Shown here: one piece after another, positions 28,994 through 36,774 of the stretch | Layout: every line of letters starts with the position of its first letter | Numbering within the stretch: the first letter of the stretch is position 1 | Assembly: GCF_021698975.1 (NCBI RefSeq) | Contig: NZ_SSXA01000039.1 | Coordinates: 1-36,774 of the forward strand | Source: Blastococcus sp. KM273128 | Lineage (GTDB): Bacteria > Actinomycetota > Actinomycetes > Mycobacteriales > Geodermatophilaceae | Reading direction: 5' to 3' | Length of the DNA: 36,774 nucleotides | The notes under the pieces: generated by a model | The model's database searches: none | The model's input: the letters and a program-made list of their open reading frames with translations, nothing else | What the model was told of the DNA's origin: nothing | Translations under genes and position numbers: made by a program

Positions 28994-30694
28994 TCAGACC
29001 TCGAGGACCGTCGGGATGATCATCGGGCGCCGGCGGTGCTTGTCCGACACCCACTTGCCGACGGTGCGCCGGATGATCTGCGAGAGCCGGTGCGCGTCGA
29101 CCTCGTCGTCGGCCAGGGCGCGCTTGAGGTTGTCCTCGACCAGGGCGAGCACCTCGTCGAACGCCGCCGGGTCGTCGGAGAAGCCCTTGGTGGACAGGTG
29201 CACCGGGCGCACGATCGTCCGGGTCGACGGCTCGATCACCACGGTGAGGGCCACGAAGCCCTCGTCGCCGAGGATCCGTCGCGCCTGCAGCGACTCCTCG
29301 CCCACGTCACCGACGTTCAGCCCGTCGACGTAGACGTCCCCGACGGGCACCGATCCGACGATGGCGGCCTTGCCGTCGACGAGGTCGACGACGACGCCGT
29401 CCTCGGCGAGCAGGATCCGGTCGGTGGGCATGCCCGTCTCCTCGGCGAGCTTCGCGTGCGCCCGCAGGTGCCGCCACTCCCCGTGCACCGGCATCAGGTA
29501 GCGCGGCTTGGCCACGTTGAGCAGCGTGCGCAGCTCTCCGGCCGGGGCGTGGCCGGAGACGTGCACCCGCGCCGTCTCCTTGTGCACCACCGTGGCGCCG
29601 AGCCGGGCCAGGCCGTTGATGACCTTGTAGACGGCGGTCTCGTTGCCGGGCACCAGCGAGGAGGCGAGCACGACGGTGTCGCCGGCCTCGATGGTCACCT
29701 GGTGGTGGTCGCCACGGGCCATGCGGCCCAGCGCCGACAGCGGCTCGCCCTGCGACCCGGTGCTGACCAGCACCACCTGGTGCGGCGGCATCGAGGCGGC
29801 GTCGTCGAGGGACACCATCAGCCCGGGGGCCACCTTGAGCAGCCCGAGGTCGCGGGCGACGCCCATGTTGCGCACCATCGAGCGGCCGACCAGGGCGACC
29901 TTGCGGCCGTGCTTGTCGGCGCAGTCGAGCACCTGCTGGATGCGGTGCACGTGGCTGGCGAAGCTGGAGACGATCAGCCGCTGCGAGGCGCGGGCGAAGA
30001 CGTCGTCGAGCACCGGGCCGATCGACCGCTCCGGGGTGACGAAACCGGGCACCTCGGCGTTGGTGGAGTCGGCGAGCAGCAGGTCGATGCCCTCCACCCC
30101 GAGCCGGGCGAAGGCACCGAGGTCGGTGAGGACGCCGTCGAGGGGCAGCTGGTCCATCTTGAAGTCGCCGGTGTGCACGAGCACGCCCGCCGGGGTGTGC
30201 ACCGCGACCGCCAGGGCGTCGGGGATCGAGTGGTTCACCGAGATGAACTCGCAGTGGAACGGCCCGGCCAGGTGGTCGTCGCCGGCGGCCACCTCGACCA
30301 GCGTCGCGCTGAGCCGGTGCTCGCGCAGCTTGGCCGCGACCAGCGCCAGGGTGAACCGCGAGCCGACCAGCGGGATGTCCTCGCGCAGCCGGAGCAGGTA
30401 GGGGATCGCGCCGATGTGGTCCTCGTGCCCGTGGGTGAGGACGACGGCGGCGACGTCGTCGAGCCGGTGCTCGATGACGCCGAAGTCGGGGAGGATCAGG
30501 TCGACGCCGGGCTGCTCGGCCTCCGGGAAGAGGACGCCGCAGTCGATGACCAGCAGCTTGCCGTCGAACTCCAGCACGGCCATGTTGCGGCCGATCTCGC
30601 CGAGCCCGCCCAGGGCCATGACGCGCAGGCCGCCCTCGGGCAGCGGCGGGGGCGCCTTGAGGTCGAGGTGCGGTTGGGTGACCTGACCGCTCAT
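28994..30694 (-). CDS. rnj: Ribonuclease J
   Basis: 566-aa metallo-beta-lactamase/beta-CASP ribonuclease with 5'-3' exonuclease and endonuclease activity, used for mRNA decay and rRNA maturation. The zinc motif HxHxDH is H88/H90/D92/H93 in 'LTHGHEDHIGAIPYLL'. Further metal ligands are in 'HTGDFKMD'. The beta-CASP domain has 'SSFASHVHRIQQV' and 'GRSMVRNM'. The C-terminal part with 'VPVGDVYVDGLNVGDVG' completes the fold. The length is normal and there is no long Arg-rich tail. The ATG overlaps the dapA stop (ATGA). The dapA-rnj order matches M. tuberculosis (Rv2753c-Rv2752c, from memory). Confidence 0.95.
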   Translation of the reverse strand: MSGQVTQPHLDLKAPPPLPEGGLRVMALGGLGEIGRNMAVLEFDGKLLVIDCGVLFPEAEQPGVDLILPDFGVIEHRLDDVAAVVLTHGHEDHIGAIPYLLRLREDIPLVGSRFTLALVAAKLREHRLSATLVEVAAGDDHLAGPFHCEFISVNHSIPDALAVAVHTPAGVLVHTGDFKMDQLPLDGVLTDLGAFARLGVEGIDLLLADSTNAEVPGFVTPERSIGPVLDDVFARASQRLIVSSFASHVHRIQQVLDCADKHGRKVALVGRSMVRNMGVARDLGLLKVAPGLMVSLDDAASMPPHQVVLVSTGSQGEPLSALGRMARGDHHQVTIEAGDTVVLASSLVPGNETAVYKVINGLARLGATVVHKETARVHVSGHAPAGELRTLLNVAKPRYLMPVHGEWRHLRAHAKLAEETGMPTDRILLAEDGVVVDLVDGKAAIVGSVPVGDVYVDGLNVGDVGEESLQARRILGDEGFVALTVVIEPSTRTIVRPVHLSTKGFSDDPAAFDEVLALVEDNLKRALADDEVDAHRLSQIIRRTVGKWVSDKHRRRPMIIPTVLEV

Positions 30695-31587
30695 AGGGTG
30701 ACGCCTCCAGCGGCGAGGTCGTCGCGCAGCTGCGCGAGCTGTTCGGGGGTGGCGTCGACCAGCGGTGGCCGGACCGGCCCGGCCGGCAGGCCGAGCGCGT
30801 TGAGCGCGGCCTTCACCGTGATGACGCCCTGGGTGCGGAAGATCCCGGTGTACACCGGGAGCAGGCTGTCGTTGATCGCCCTGGCCTCGACCAGGTCGCC
30901 CGCCTCGACCGCGGTCAGCAGCTCGACCAGGCGGGGGCCGACGAGGTGGCTGACGACGCTGACCATGCCGACGCCGCCCATCGCCAGGATCGGCAGGTTC
31001 AGCATGTCCTCGCCGCTGTAGTAGGCGAGGTCGGTGCGCGCGAGGGTCCAGGCCATGGCGCCGAGGTCGCCCTTGGCGTCCTTCACCGCGACGATCCGCG
31101 GGTGCTCGGCCGCGCGCACGAGCGTGTCGACCTCGATCGGCGTGGCGGTGCGGATCGGGATGTCGTAGAGCATCACCGGCAGGTCGGTGCTGTCGGCGAT
31201 CGAGGTGAAGTGGCGCAGCAGGCCGGCCTGAGGGGGGCGGTTGTAGTACGGGGTGACGACCAGCAGCCCGTGGACGCCCAGTCCCGCCGCCGACCGCGCC
31301 TTCTCGATCGAGTGCGCGGTGTCGTAGGTGCCGACGCCGGCGACGACCGTGGCCCGGTCGCCGACGGCGTCCAGCACCACCTCGAGGACGGCGTGCTGCT
31401 CGGCGTCGCTGGTCGTCGGGGACTCCCCCGTCGTGCCGAGGACGACCAGCCCGTCGCTGCCGCCCCGGTCGACCAGGTGCGCCGCGAGCTCCTGTGCCCC
31501 GGCGAGGTCGATCGACCCGTCCTCGGCCAGCGGGGTGACCATCGCCGTGAGGAGGCGCCCGAACGGCCGGGCGGGGTCGGAGGTCAT
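30691..31587 (-). CDS. dapA: 4-hydroxy-tetrahydrodipicolinate synthase
   Basis: 298-aa TIM-barrel enzyme that condenses pyruvate with aspartate semialdehyde, the first committed step of lysine and meso-diaminopimelate synthesis. Schiff-base Lys169 ('VAVKDAKGD'), the GTTGE loop (51-55) and Tyr115 in 'VTPYYN' (111-116) are present. 'YDIPIRTATPI' is the usual barrel strand. The start ATG at 31587 has a TAGATT box 6 bases upstream that overlaps the folA stop codon, so dapA can be transcribed on its own as well as by read-through. It is coupled to rnj downstream. Confidence 0.96.
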   Translation of the reverse strand: MTSDPARPFGRLLTAMVTPLAEDGSIDLAGAQELAAHLVDRGGSDGLVVLGTTGESPTTSDAEQHAVLEVVLDAVGDRATVVAGVGTYDTAHSIEKARSAAGLGVHGLLVVTPYYNRPPQAGLLRHFTSIADSTDLPVMLYDIPIRTATPIEVDTLVRAAEHPRIVAVKDAKGDLGAMAWTLARTDLAYYSGEDMLNLPILAMGGVGMVSVVSHLVGPRLVELLTAVEAGDLVEARAINDSLLPVYTGIFRTQGVITVKAALNALGLPAGPVRPPLVDATPEQLAQLRDDLAAGGVTL

Positions 31588-31593
31588 GGGGTG

Positions 31594-31599
31594 AATCTA
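31594..31599 (-). promoter_or_regulatory. -10 box of dapA overlapping the folA stop
   Basis: TAGATT on the minus strand, 6 bases before the dapA ATG. Its first three bases are the folA stop codon TAG. Confidence 0.6.
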
Positions 31600-32109
31600 C
31601 CCAGCGGAGGCGACGGGTTCCCGCACGTACTCCGACACCGCGAACCGCAGCCCGCCCGATGCCGACACCGACCAGCCCTCGGCCGGGGTGCGCGCGGTGC
31701 GCACCCAGCCGCCGTCCAGGGACGGCGCGAAGGTGTCCCCCGCGACGTCGGTGTCGACGTCGGTGACCACCACCCGGTCGGCGTGCGGGAGGAACGCCGC
31801 GTAGACGGCTCCCCCGCCGATCACCCAGGCCGACGGGTGCTCCGCGAGGACCTGGTCCACCGAGCGCGCGACGACGGCCCCCTCGGCCGCCCACCCCGGG
31901 TCGGACGTCAGCACGACGTTGACCCGGTGCGGCAGCGGGCGGAAGCGCGCCGGCAGCGACTCCCAGGTACGCCGGCCCATCACCACCGTCGACCCGGTGG
32001 TGAGCCGGCGGAACAGCGCGAGGTCCTCGGGCAGGTGCCAGGGCAGGCCGCCGTCGGCGCCGATGACACCGCCCCGGGCCTGCGCCCAGATCATGGCCGG
32101 GCCGGTCAC
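31597..32109 (-). CDS. folA: Dihydrofolate reductase
   Basis: 170-aa NADPH-dependent reductase that regenerates tetrahydrofolate after the ThyA reaction. Conserved parts: '[20 protein letters not shown]', catalytic Asp29 in 'LPEDLALF', '[12 protein letters not shown]', 'VVLTSDP' and '[13 protein letters not shown]'. The GTG at 32109 overlaps the thyA stop (GTGTGA), which couples translation. An ATG five codons inside (32094) is an alternative start. The Asp at the antifolate-binding position is intact, and I see no obvious resistance change. It lies between thyA and dapA on one strand. Confidence 0.94.
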   Translation of the reverse strand: MTGPAMIWAQARGGVIGADGGLPWHLPEDLALFRRLTTGSTVVMGRRTWESLPARFRPLPHRVNVVLTSDPGWAAEGAVVARSVDQVLAEHPSAWVIGGGAVYAAFLPHADRVVVTDVDTDVAGDTFAPSLDGGWVRTARTPAEGWSVSASGGLRFAVSEYVREPVASAG

Positions 32110-32912
32110 ACCGCCACGGCTGCCCGGATCGCGGGGTGGTGCTCGTAGCCGCGCACCGTGAAGTGCTCGAAGGTGTAGTCGAACAGCGACGGCGCGGGCG
32201 CGAGGTCCAGCAGCGGGAACGGGTACGGCTCCCGCGACAGCTGCTCGCGCACCTGCTCGACGTGGTTGGCGTAGATGTGGCAGTCGCCGCCGACCCAGAT
32301 GAACTCCCCGGGCGCGAGCCCCACCTGGGCGGCGATCATGCGGGTGAGCAGCGCGTAGCTGGCGATGTTGAACGGCACGCCGAGGAACATGTCGGCGCTG
32401 CGCTGGTAGAGCTGGCAGGAGAGCTTGCCGTCGGCCACGTAGAACTGGAAGAAGGCGTGGCAGGGGGCCAGCGCCATCTCGGGCAGCGCGGCCACGTTCC
32501 AGGCCGAGACGATCATGCGGCGCGAGTCGGGGTCGGTGCGCAGGGTCTCCAGCAGCTGGGCGATCTGGTCGACGTGGCCGCCGTCGGGCGTGGGCCACGA
32601 CCGCCACTGGACGCCGTAGACGGGACCGAGCTCACCCTCGGGCGACGCCCACTCGTCCCAGATGGTGACGCCGTTCTCCCGCAGCCAGCCGACGTTGCCC
32701 TCGCCGCGGAGGAACCACAGCAGCTCGACGGCGATCGACTTGAAGTGCACCTTCTTCGTCGTCACCAGCGGGAAGGTCTCGGCCAGGTCGTAGCGCAGCC
32801 GCTCGCCGAACAGGCTCAGCGTGCCCGTCCCGGTCCGGTCGTCCTTCGGCGTGCCCTGCGCCAGGATGCGCCGCAGGAGGTCCTCGTACTGGGTGTCGAT
32901 CGGGGCTGCCAC
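32106..32912 (-). CDS. thyA: Thymidylate synthase ThyA
   Basis: 268-aa folate-dependent enzyme that makes dTMP from dUMP, using methylene-tetrahydrofolate and producing dihydrofolate. Catalytic Cys151 lies in '[12 protein letters not shown]'. '[12 protein letters not shown]' at the N-terminus, '[19 protein letters not shown]' and '[13 protein letters not shown]' are family signatures. The length matches bacterial ThyA. The GTG start has a TACGCT box 6 bases upstream, so it has its own leaderless promoter despite thyX lying 73 bases upstream. It is coupled to folA. Confidence 0.96.
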   Translation of the reverse strand: MAAPIDTQYEDLLRRILAQGTPKDDRTGTGTLSLFGERLRYDLAETFPLVTTKKVHFKSIAVELLWFLRGEGNVGWLRENGVTIWDEWASPEGELGPVYGVQWRSWPTPDGGHVDQIAQLLETLRTDPDSRRMIVSAWNVAALPEMALAPCHAFFQFYVADGKLSCQLYQRSADMFLGVPFNIASYALLTRMIAAQVGLAPGEFIWVGGDCHIYANHVEQVREQLSREPYPFPLLDLAPAPSLFDYTFEHFTVRGYEHHPAIRAAVAV

Positions 32913-32918
32913 GGCCCG

Positions 32919-32924
32919 AGCGTA
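32919..32924 (-). promoter_or_regulatory. -10 box of thyA (leaderless)
   Basis: TACGCT on the minus strand, 6 bases before the GTG at 32912. Confidence 0.6.
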
Positions 32925-32985
32925 CGGCGGCCGGCCGACGGCGCGGAGGCGCCGGGCACCTGCTGCCCCAGCCGTCGCGCGGGAC

Positions 32986-33735
32986 TCAGCCCTCGGTGAC
33001 GAAGGGGCTCGCGGCGACCTCGGTGCCGTCGGCCAGCCGGCTGATCCGGAAGTCGCCGAAGACGTTGCCGGCCACCCGCTGCAGCTCGCGCAGGCAGGCG
33101 ATCGCCAGCTCGCGGAGCTCGACGTCGGCGTGCTCGCTGGCCCGCATGGCGACGAAGTGCCGCCACGCCCGGTAGTTGCCGGTGACGACGATGCGCGACT
33201 CGGTCGCGTTGGGCAGCACCGACCGGGCGGCCTGGCGGGCCTGCCGGCGGCGCAGCGTGGCGTTGGGCACGTCGGCCAGCCGCCGCTCCAGCCCCTCGAG
33301 CAGCTCGGCGTAGGCGGTCGCGGCGGCGTCGGCCGCCGCCACGAACCGCGCGTGCAGCTCCGGGTCCCCGGCGATGACGGCCGGCTCGACGACGGCGGCG
33401 CCCTCCGGAACGTGCCGCTGGGAGAGCTGGCTGTAGGAGAACTGCCGGTGGCGCACCAGCTCGTGGGTGAGCGACCGGGAGACGCCGGTGAGGTACATGC
33501 TCACCGTCCCGTGCTCGAGGACGGCGAGGTGCCCGACCTCGAGGATGTGCCGCAGGTAGCCGGCGTTCGTCGCGGTCGCGGCGTTGGGCTTGTCCCAGGA
33601 CTCGTAGCAGGCCCGCCCGGCGAACTCGGCGAGCGCCTGCCCGCCCTCGGCGTCGGTCTCCCACGGCACGTCCGCGGGGGCGGTGAACTGCGTCTGCGCG
33701 ACGACCTGGACGCGGAGCGGCGCGATCTCTGGCAC
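32986..33735 (-). CDS. thyX: Flavin-dependent thymidylate synthase ThyX
   Basis: 249-aa FAD/NADPH-dependent enzyme that methylates dUMP and releases tetrahydrofolate directly, so it does not need dihydrofolate reductase. The ThyX motif begins R95-H96-R97 and ends S105-Q106-R107 ('[13 protein letters not shown]'). Other blocks are '[14 protein letters not shown]', '[14 protein letters not shown]' and '[14 protein letters not shown]'. The GTG start has a TAGGCT box 6 bases upstream. It lies 73 bases upstream of thyA on the same strand. Having both synthases adjacent is unusual; M. tuberculosis has both but several genes apart (from memory). Confidence 0.96.
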   Translation of the reverse strand: MPEIAPLRVQVVAQTQFTAPADVPWETDAEGGQALAEFAGRACYESWDKPNAATATNAGYLRHILEVGHLAVLEHGTVSMYLTGVSRSLTHELVRHRQFSYSQLSQRHVPEGAAVVEPAVIAGDPELHARFVAAADAAATAYAELLEGLERRLADVPNATLRRRQARQAARSVLPNATESRIVVTGNYRAWRHFVAMRASEHADVELRELAIACLRELQRVAGNVFGDFRISRLADGTEVAASPFVTEG

Positions 33736-33741
33736 CCGTCG

Positions 33742-33747
33742 AGCCTA
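33742..33747 (-). promoter_or_regulatory. -10 box of thyX (leaderless)
   Basis: TAGGCT on the minus strand, 6 bases before the GTG at 33735. Confidence 0.6.
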
Positions 33748-33775
33748 CGGCGGGTGGCCGGGCAGACTGGAGCGC

Positions 33776-34198
33776 GTGGACTGGTGGCGCCTGCTGCTCG
33801 CCGTGGGCGTCGGCCTGCTGCTCGTCTGGCTGCTGCTGCTGGCGGCCCTGTGGCGGAGCCGCCCCGACGGGCTGACCGTGCGGGACGGGCTGCGGCTGCT
33901 CCCCGACGTCGTCCGGCTGGTGCGCCGGCTGGCCGCCGACCGGTCCCTGCCGGCGGGGCTGCGGGTGCGGCTGTGGCTGCTGCTGGCCTACCTGCTCTCC
34001 CCCGTCGACCTGGTGCCCGACGTCGTCCCGGTGCTCGGCTACGCCGACGACGTCGTGGTCGTCGCCTGGGCGCTGCGGTCGGTGGTGCGGCGGGCGGGCG
34101 ACGCGGCGCTGGTGCGGCACTGGCCCGGGGAGCCGGCCGGCCTCGCCGTGGTGCGCCGGCTCGCCGGGCTCACGCCGGGGCGCCCAGGGCGCAGCTGA
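33776..34198 (+). CDS. DUF1232 (YkvA-type) membrane protein
   Basis: 140 aa with an N-terminal membrane span (about residues 5-25, 'LLLAVGVGLLLVWLLLLAAL'). The DUF1232 core follows: 'RLWLLLAYLLSPVDLVPDVV' and 'GYADDVVVVAWALR', with the SPVDLVPD signature intact. The function is unknown across the family. The GTG is preceded by a CAGACT box 7 bases upstream (weaker than others here). It is divergent from thyX by only 40 bases. The last 29 bases overlap the 3' end of the YcaQ-like gene on the other strand. Confidence 0.82.
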   Translation: MDWWRLLLAVGVGLLLVWLLLLAALWRSRPDGLTVRDGLRLLPDVVRLVRRLAADRSLPAGLRVRLWLLLAYLLSPVDLVPDVVPVLGYADDVVVVAWALRSVVRRAGDAALVRHWPGEPAGLAVVRRLAGLTPGRPGRS

Positions 34199-35384
34199 GG
34201 TCCGCCCAGAGGTCGCCCCGCTCGACGACGGCGACGTGACCCAGCCCCATCCACCGGGCCATGAGCTGCAGCTCGGTGGCGAGCTCGACCGCGACCGGCG
34301 AGCGGTCCACTCCCTCCTCGGCGTGCGCGGCCTGCACGCGGAGGACGCCGGCCTGCCGGTCGGCCTTGAGGTCCACGCGCGCGACCAGCCGGTCACCGAG
34401 CAGGAACGGCAGCACGTAGTACCCGTGCACCCGCTGGTGCGCCGGCGTGTAGATCTCCAGCCGGTAGCGGAAGCCGAAGATCCGCTCGACCCGCGACCGC
34501 TCCCACACCAGGGAGTCGAAGGGGCTGAGCAGCGCGCGGGCCCGGATCCAGCGGGGACGGCGCGCCGCGGGGTCGAGCCACGCGGGGCGCCCCCAGCCGG
34601 CCACCTCGACCGGCAGCAGCTCACCGGCGTCGGCCAGCTCGGCGATCGCCGTCCGGGCATCGGCCGGCGTCAGCCGGAAGTAGTCGCGCAGGTCGGTCTC
34701 CGTGGCCACGCCGAGCGCCCGGGCCGCGGTGCGGACGAGCTCCCGCACCGCGTCCGGACGCGCCGGGGTCGGCGCGTCCAACACGTGCGCCGGCAGCACC
34801 CGCTCCGGCAGGTCGTAGACGCGCTCGAACCCCGCCGTCCGGCGCGACGCGGTGAGGGCGCCGGTGAAGAAGAGGTACTCCAGCGCCGCCTTGCCCGCGT
34901 GCCAGTTCCACATGCTGCCGGGCCGGTTCGGCCGCTCCTCCTGCAGCTCCCCGGCCCGGAGGGGACCGTCGCGGCGCACCCGCTCGAGCAACGAGGCCAC
35001 GTACTCCGGCCGCTCCCGGTGCACCCTGGTCATGCTGCCCCAGGCCTCCTGCTGAACGGCCGCCATGCGCCAGCGCAGGAAGGGGTGCAGCCGGACGGGC
35101 AGGAAGGACGCCTCGTGCGCCCAGTACTCGAACAGATCGTGCCGCCGGTCGGCCAGCGCGTCCAGCGCCTCGCGCGGGTAGGGCCCCAGCCGGCTGAAGG
35201 CGGGCAGGTAGTGCGAGCGCGACACGACGTTGACCGAGTCGATCTGGACGACGGCCAGCCGCTCGGTGAGCCGGCGCAGCTGCCGCGTGCCCACGGGGGT
35301 CGCCGGCCGGGGCTCGGCGAAGCCCTGGGCGGCCAGGGCGATGCGCCGGGCCAGCGCGGCGGGCAACCGTTCGACGGGCGTCAC
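34170..35384 (-). CDS. YcaQ-like winged-helix DNA glycosylase (HTH_42 family)
   Basis: 404-aa protein of the HTH_42/COG3214 family. E. coli YcaQ and Streptomyces AlkZ in this family excise bulky or crosslinked bases. The Q-x-D/Q motif needed for catalysis is Q47-I48-D49 in 'LAVVQIDSVNVVSRSHYLPA', followed by the usual 'RLGPYPREALD' block. 'FEYWAHEASFLP' and 'WIRARALLSPFDSLVWERSR' are further family segments. The QxD form is the YcaQ-like version, not the QxQ of AlkZ. The substrate is unknown. The GTG at 35384 is near the family N-terminus. It is divergent from a GNAT gene and overlaps DUF1232 tail to tail. Confidence 0.88.
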   Translation of the reverse strand: MTPVERLPAALARRIALAAQGFAEPRPATPVGTRQLRRLTERLAVVQIDSVNVVSRSHYLPAFSRLGPYPREALDALADRRHDLFEYWAHEASFLPVRLHPFLRWRMAAVQQEAWGSMTRVHRERPEYVASLLERVRRDGPLRAGELQEERPNRPGSMWNWHAGKAALEYLFFTGALTASRRTAGFERVYDLPERVLPAHVLDAPTPARPDAVRELVRTAARALGVATETDLRDYFRLTPADARTAIAELADAGELLPVEVAGWGRPAWLDPAARRPRWIRARALLSPFDSLVWERSRVERIFGFRYRLEIYTPAHQRVHGYYVLPFLLGDRLVARVDLKADRQAGVLRVQAAHAEEGVDRSPVAVELATELQLMARWMGLGHVAVVERGDLWADLSCALGAPA

Positions 35385-35437
35385 GACCGGAGATCCTGCC
35401 CGCCCGGTACGACACCCGCCGCCCCGGCCGTTCCCCC

Positions 35438-35443
35438 TACGCT
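35438..35443 (+). promoter_or_regulatory. -10 box of the GNAT/DUF2461 operon (leaderless)
   Basis: TACGCT, followed by 6 bases and the GTG at 35450. Confidence 0.6.
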
Positions 35444-35449
35444 GCCCGG

Positions 35450-36007
35450 GTGAGTTCGCTCCCCTTCCCCCGCTTCACGGGTTCGGCGGACGTGTCGGTG
35501 CGCCCGGCCCGACAGGAGGACACCGCCGCCATCGCCCGCGTCCAAGGGGTCACCTGGCGGACCGCCTACCGCGACGTCCTCCCCGCCGCGGTGCTCGACG
35601 GGTGGGACGAGGCCGCGGTCGCGGACTCCTGGCTGGCGGCTGTCACGGCTCCGCCGTCGCCCGGCCACCGGGTCCTCGTGGCCGTCGAGCGGGACCAGGT
35701 GGTGGGCTTCGCGGCGGTCGCGACCGGCCCCGACGCCGCCGAGATCAGCACGCTGCTGGTCGAGCCGCGCTGGGGTCGTCGGGGCCACGGCAGCCGGCTG
35801 CTCGCCGCGGTCACCGACCTCAGCTCCGCCGAGGGCACGACCCGGCTCGAGGTCTGGCTGGCGGAATCGGACCGGGCGTCCGCCGGGTTCTACGAGTCCG
35901 CGGGCTGGGCTCCCGACGGCTGGGCACGAACCCTGGACACGGGAGCCGCGCCCCTGCGGGAGCTGCGGTGGCACGTCGAGCTGGCCGAGGAGGACGCGGA
36001 CCGATGA
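35450..36007 (+). CDS. GNAT-family N-acetyltransferase
   Basis: 185-aa acetyltransferase. Motif A is 'AAEISTLLVEPRWGRRGHGSRLLAAV', with RWGRRGHGS forming the acetyl-CoA pyrophosphate loop. A later 'ASAGFYESAGWAPDG' segment is the usual C-terminal strand-helix. The N-terminal part ('VSVRPARQEDTAAIARVQGV' and 'TWRTAYRDVLP') is typical of the RimI-like group. The substrate is unknown. The GTG start has a -10 box 6 bases upstream. The stop overlaps the ATG of the DUF2461 gene (ATGA), so the two are cotranslated. Confidence 0.88.
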   Translation: MSSLPFPRFTGSADVSVRPARQEDTAAIARVQGVTWRTAYRDVLPAAVLDGWDEAAVADSWLAAVTAPPSPGHRVLVAVERDQVVGFAAVATGPDAAEISTLLVEPRWGRRGHGSRLLAAVTDLSSAEGTTRLEVWLAESDRASAGFYESAGWAPDGWARTLDTGAAPLRELRWHVELAEEDADR

Positions 36008-36666
36008 CGTTCGACGGTTTCCCGGACGCGGGGCTGGTCTTCTACGAGGGGCTGGAGGCGGACAACAGCAAGGCCTACTGGACGGCGCACCGCGCCACCT
36101 ACGAGGCCCACGTCCGCGCCCCCATGGCGGCGCTGGCCGAGGCGCTGGCACCGGAGTTCGGCACCGCGAAGCTCTTCCGGCCGTACCGCGACGTCCGCTT
36201 CAGCAACGACAAGACCCCGTACAAGACGCACCAGGGCGCGGTGGTCAACCCGGACGGGCGCGGCGCGGGCGCCTGGTACGTGCAGATCTCCGCGGACGGG
36301 CTCACGGTGGCGGGGGGCGCCTGGCGTCTGGAGTCCGACCAGGTGGCGAGGTACCGACGGGCGGTGGCCGATCCGGTGCAGGGCGAGCGCCTCCAGCAGG
36401 AGATCACCCGCCTGCGCGCGGCGGGTTGGGAGATCGAGGGCGAGCGCCTGGTGCGCGTGCCCGCCGGCTTCTCCGCCGACGACCCTCGCCTGGACCTGCT
36501 CAAGCACAAGACGCTGCACGGCGCGCGCCGCTGGACCCCGGAGGACTGGCTGCACACGCCGGAGGCCCTGGAACGCGTGCGGGACGCGTGGCGCGACCTC
36601 CGCTCGCTGAACGCCTGGCTCGCCGACAACGTCGGAGCCACGACCAAGGAGAACCGCCGGCGCTGA
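36004..36666 (+). CDS. DUF2461 family protein
   Basis: 220-aa soluble protein of unknown function, family DUF2461 (TIGR02453). Characteristic parts: 'FYEGLEADNSKAYWTAHRATYE', 'FRPYRDVRFSNDKTPYKTHQG', 'AWYVQISADGLTVAGGAW' and 'LDLLKHKTL'. The conserved R-x-x-R-F-x-x-D-K-x-P-Y-K box suggests a phosphate or nucleic-acid binding surface, but no activity is known. It is translationally coupled to the GNAT gene upstream and is the last gene before the rRNA terminator. Confidence 0.88.
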   Translation: MTFDGFPDAGLVFYEGLEADNSKAYWTAHRATYEAHVRAPMAALAEALAPEFGTAKLFRPYRDVRFSNDKTPYKTHQGAVVNPDGRGAGAWYVQISADGLTVAGGAWRLESDQVARYRRAVADPVQGERLQQEITRLRAAGWEIEGERLVRVPAGFSADDPRLDLLKHKTLHGARRWTPEDWLHTPEALERVRDAWRDLRSLNAWLADNVGATTKENRRR

Positions 36667-36682
36667 GCGGGTCCGGGGGACG

Positions 36683-36718
36683 ACGAAGGGCCCCAGCCTG
36701 GTGGCTGGGGCCCTTCGT
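36683..36718. terminator. Bidirectional terminator between DUF2461 gene and rRNA operon
   Basis: Perfect 16-bp stem (36683-36698 with 36703-36718) and a 4-base loop (TGGT). It serves the plus-strand gene and the rRNA operon read from the other strand. Confidence 0.9.
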
Positions 36719-36726
36719 GAATGGTT

Positions 36727-36774
36727 GTCCGGCGGCGTCCTACTCTCCCACCCCGTCTCCAGGGCAGTACCATC
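36727..36774 (-). rRNA. rrf: 5S ribosomal RNA, 3' part
   Basis: The minus strand reads GATGGTACTGCC, then GTGGGAGAGTAGGACGCC, the conserved 3' half of actinobacterial 5S rRNA. Only about 48 bases are inside the window, so the 5' half and the rest of the operon lie beyond the edge. The 3' end near 36727 is estimated. Confidence 0.93.

Noticed and set aside
28088..31021. Plus-strand frame of about 977 codons opposite rnj and dapA
   Set aside because: An antisense shadow with no motifs. Both genes it overlaps are well supported.

Overview
The window is about 36.8 kb of very GC-rich (well over 70% G+C by eye) actinobacterial chromosome, almost wholly coding. Codon third positions are nearly all G or C, GTG starts are common, and many genes have a TAnnnT-like box 6-7 bases before the start codon, the usual sign of leaderless actinobacterial transcripts. 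From memory, the gene order (DUF349 gene, miaB, gluABCD, recX-recA-DUF3046, pspA, clgR, pgsA, rimO, ftsK, rnj, dapA, thyX/thyA/folA) follows the recA-ftsK-dapA block of Mycobacterium and Streptomyces. A non-mycobacterial actinobacterium, possibly of the Geodermatophilaceae, is my best guess. That family call is inference. The right edge ends inside a 5S rRNA gene and the left edge ends in a perfect fold-back, so the window may be a complete contig.

Layout. 1-2.85 kb: 5'-truncated DUF349 gene converging on miaB over a strong bidirectional terminator. 2.9-3.8 kb: a DUF2975 membrane protein and XRE regulator pair behind a palindrome-rich promoter. 3.9-7.2 kb: gluABCD, an amino-acid ABC importer. 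7.3-7.8 kb: an unrecognised 160-aa protein. 7.8-9.9 kb: recX, recA and DUF3046, where recA carries both a LexA SOS box and a PafBC-type promoter. 9.97-10.08 kb: an unrecognised 36-aa single-span membrane protein with its own leaderless promoter. 10.1-11.3 kb: MFS exporter. 11.4-17.6 kb: the giant helicase gene lhr and the DNA glycosylase gene nei2, with an antisense monooxygenase-fold membrane protein between them. 17.7-20.1 kb: pspA, a PfkB-family kinase and a GNAT acetyltransferase. 20.1-23.8 kb (minus strand): rimO-pgsA-cinA, then clgR-tetR. 24-26.5 kb: ftsK. 26.6-28.5 kb: S9 peptidase. 28.5-33.7 kb (minus strand): thyX, thyA, folA, dapA, rnj and a DinB-fold gene. 33.8-36.7 kb: DUF1232, a YcaQ-like glycosylase, GNAT and DUF2461. 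36.7 kb: terminator and the 3' part of 5S rRNA.

Themes. DNA repair is unusually concentrated (recX, recA, lhr, nei2, a YcaQ-like gene, and ftsK for chromosome handling). Envelope and proteolysis stress genes (pspA, clgR) and thymidylate/folate/lysine biosynthesis (thyX, thyA, folA, dapA) form further clusters. I see no CRISPR array, transposase, integrase, phage gene or tRNA. This is mainly core genome. The less-explained items are the 36-aa membrane protein, the DUF2975/XRE pair with its operator-like repeats, the nested inverted repeat between ftsK and rimO, and the fold-back at the left edge.
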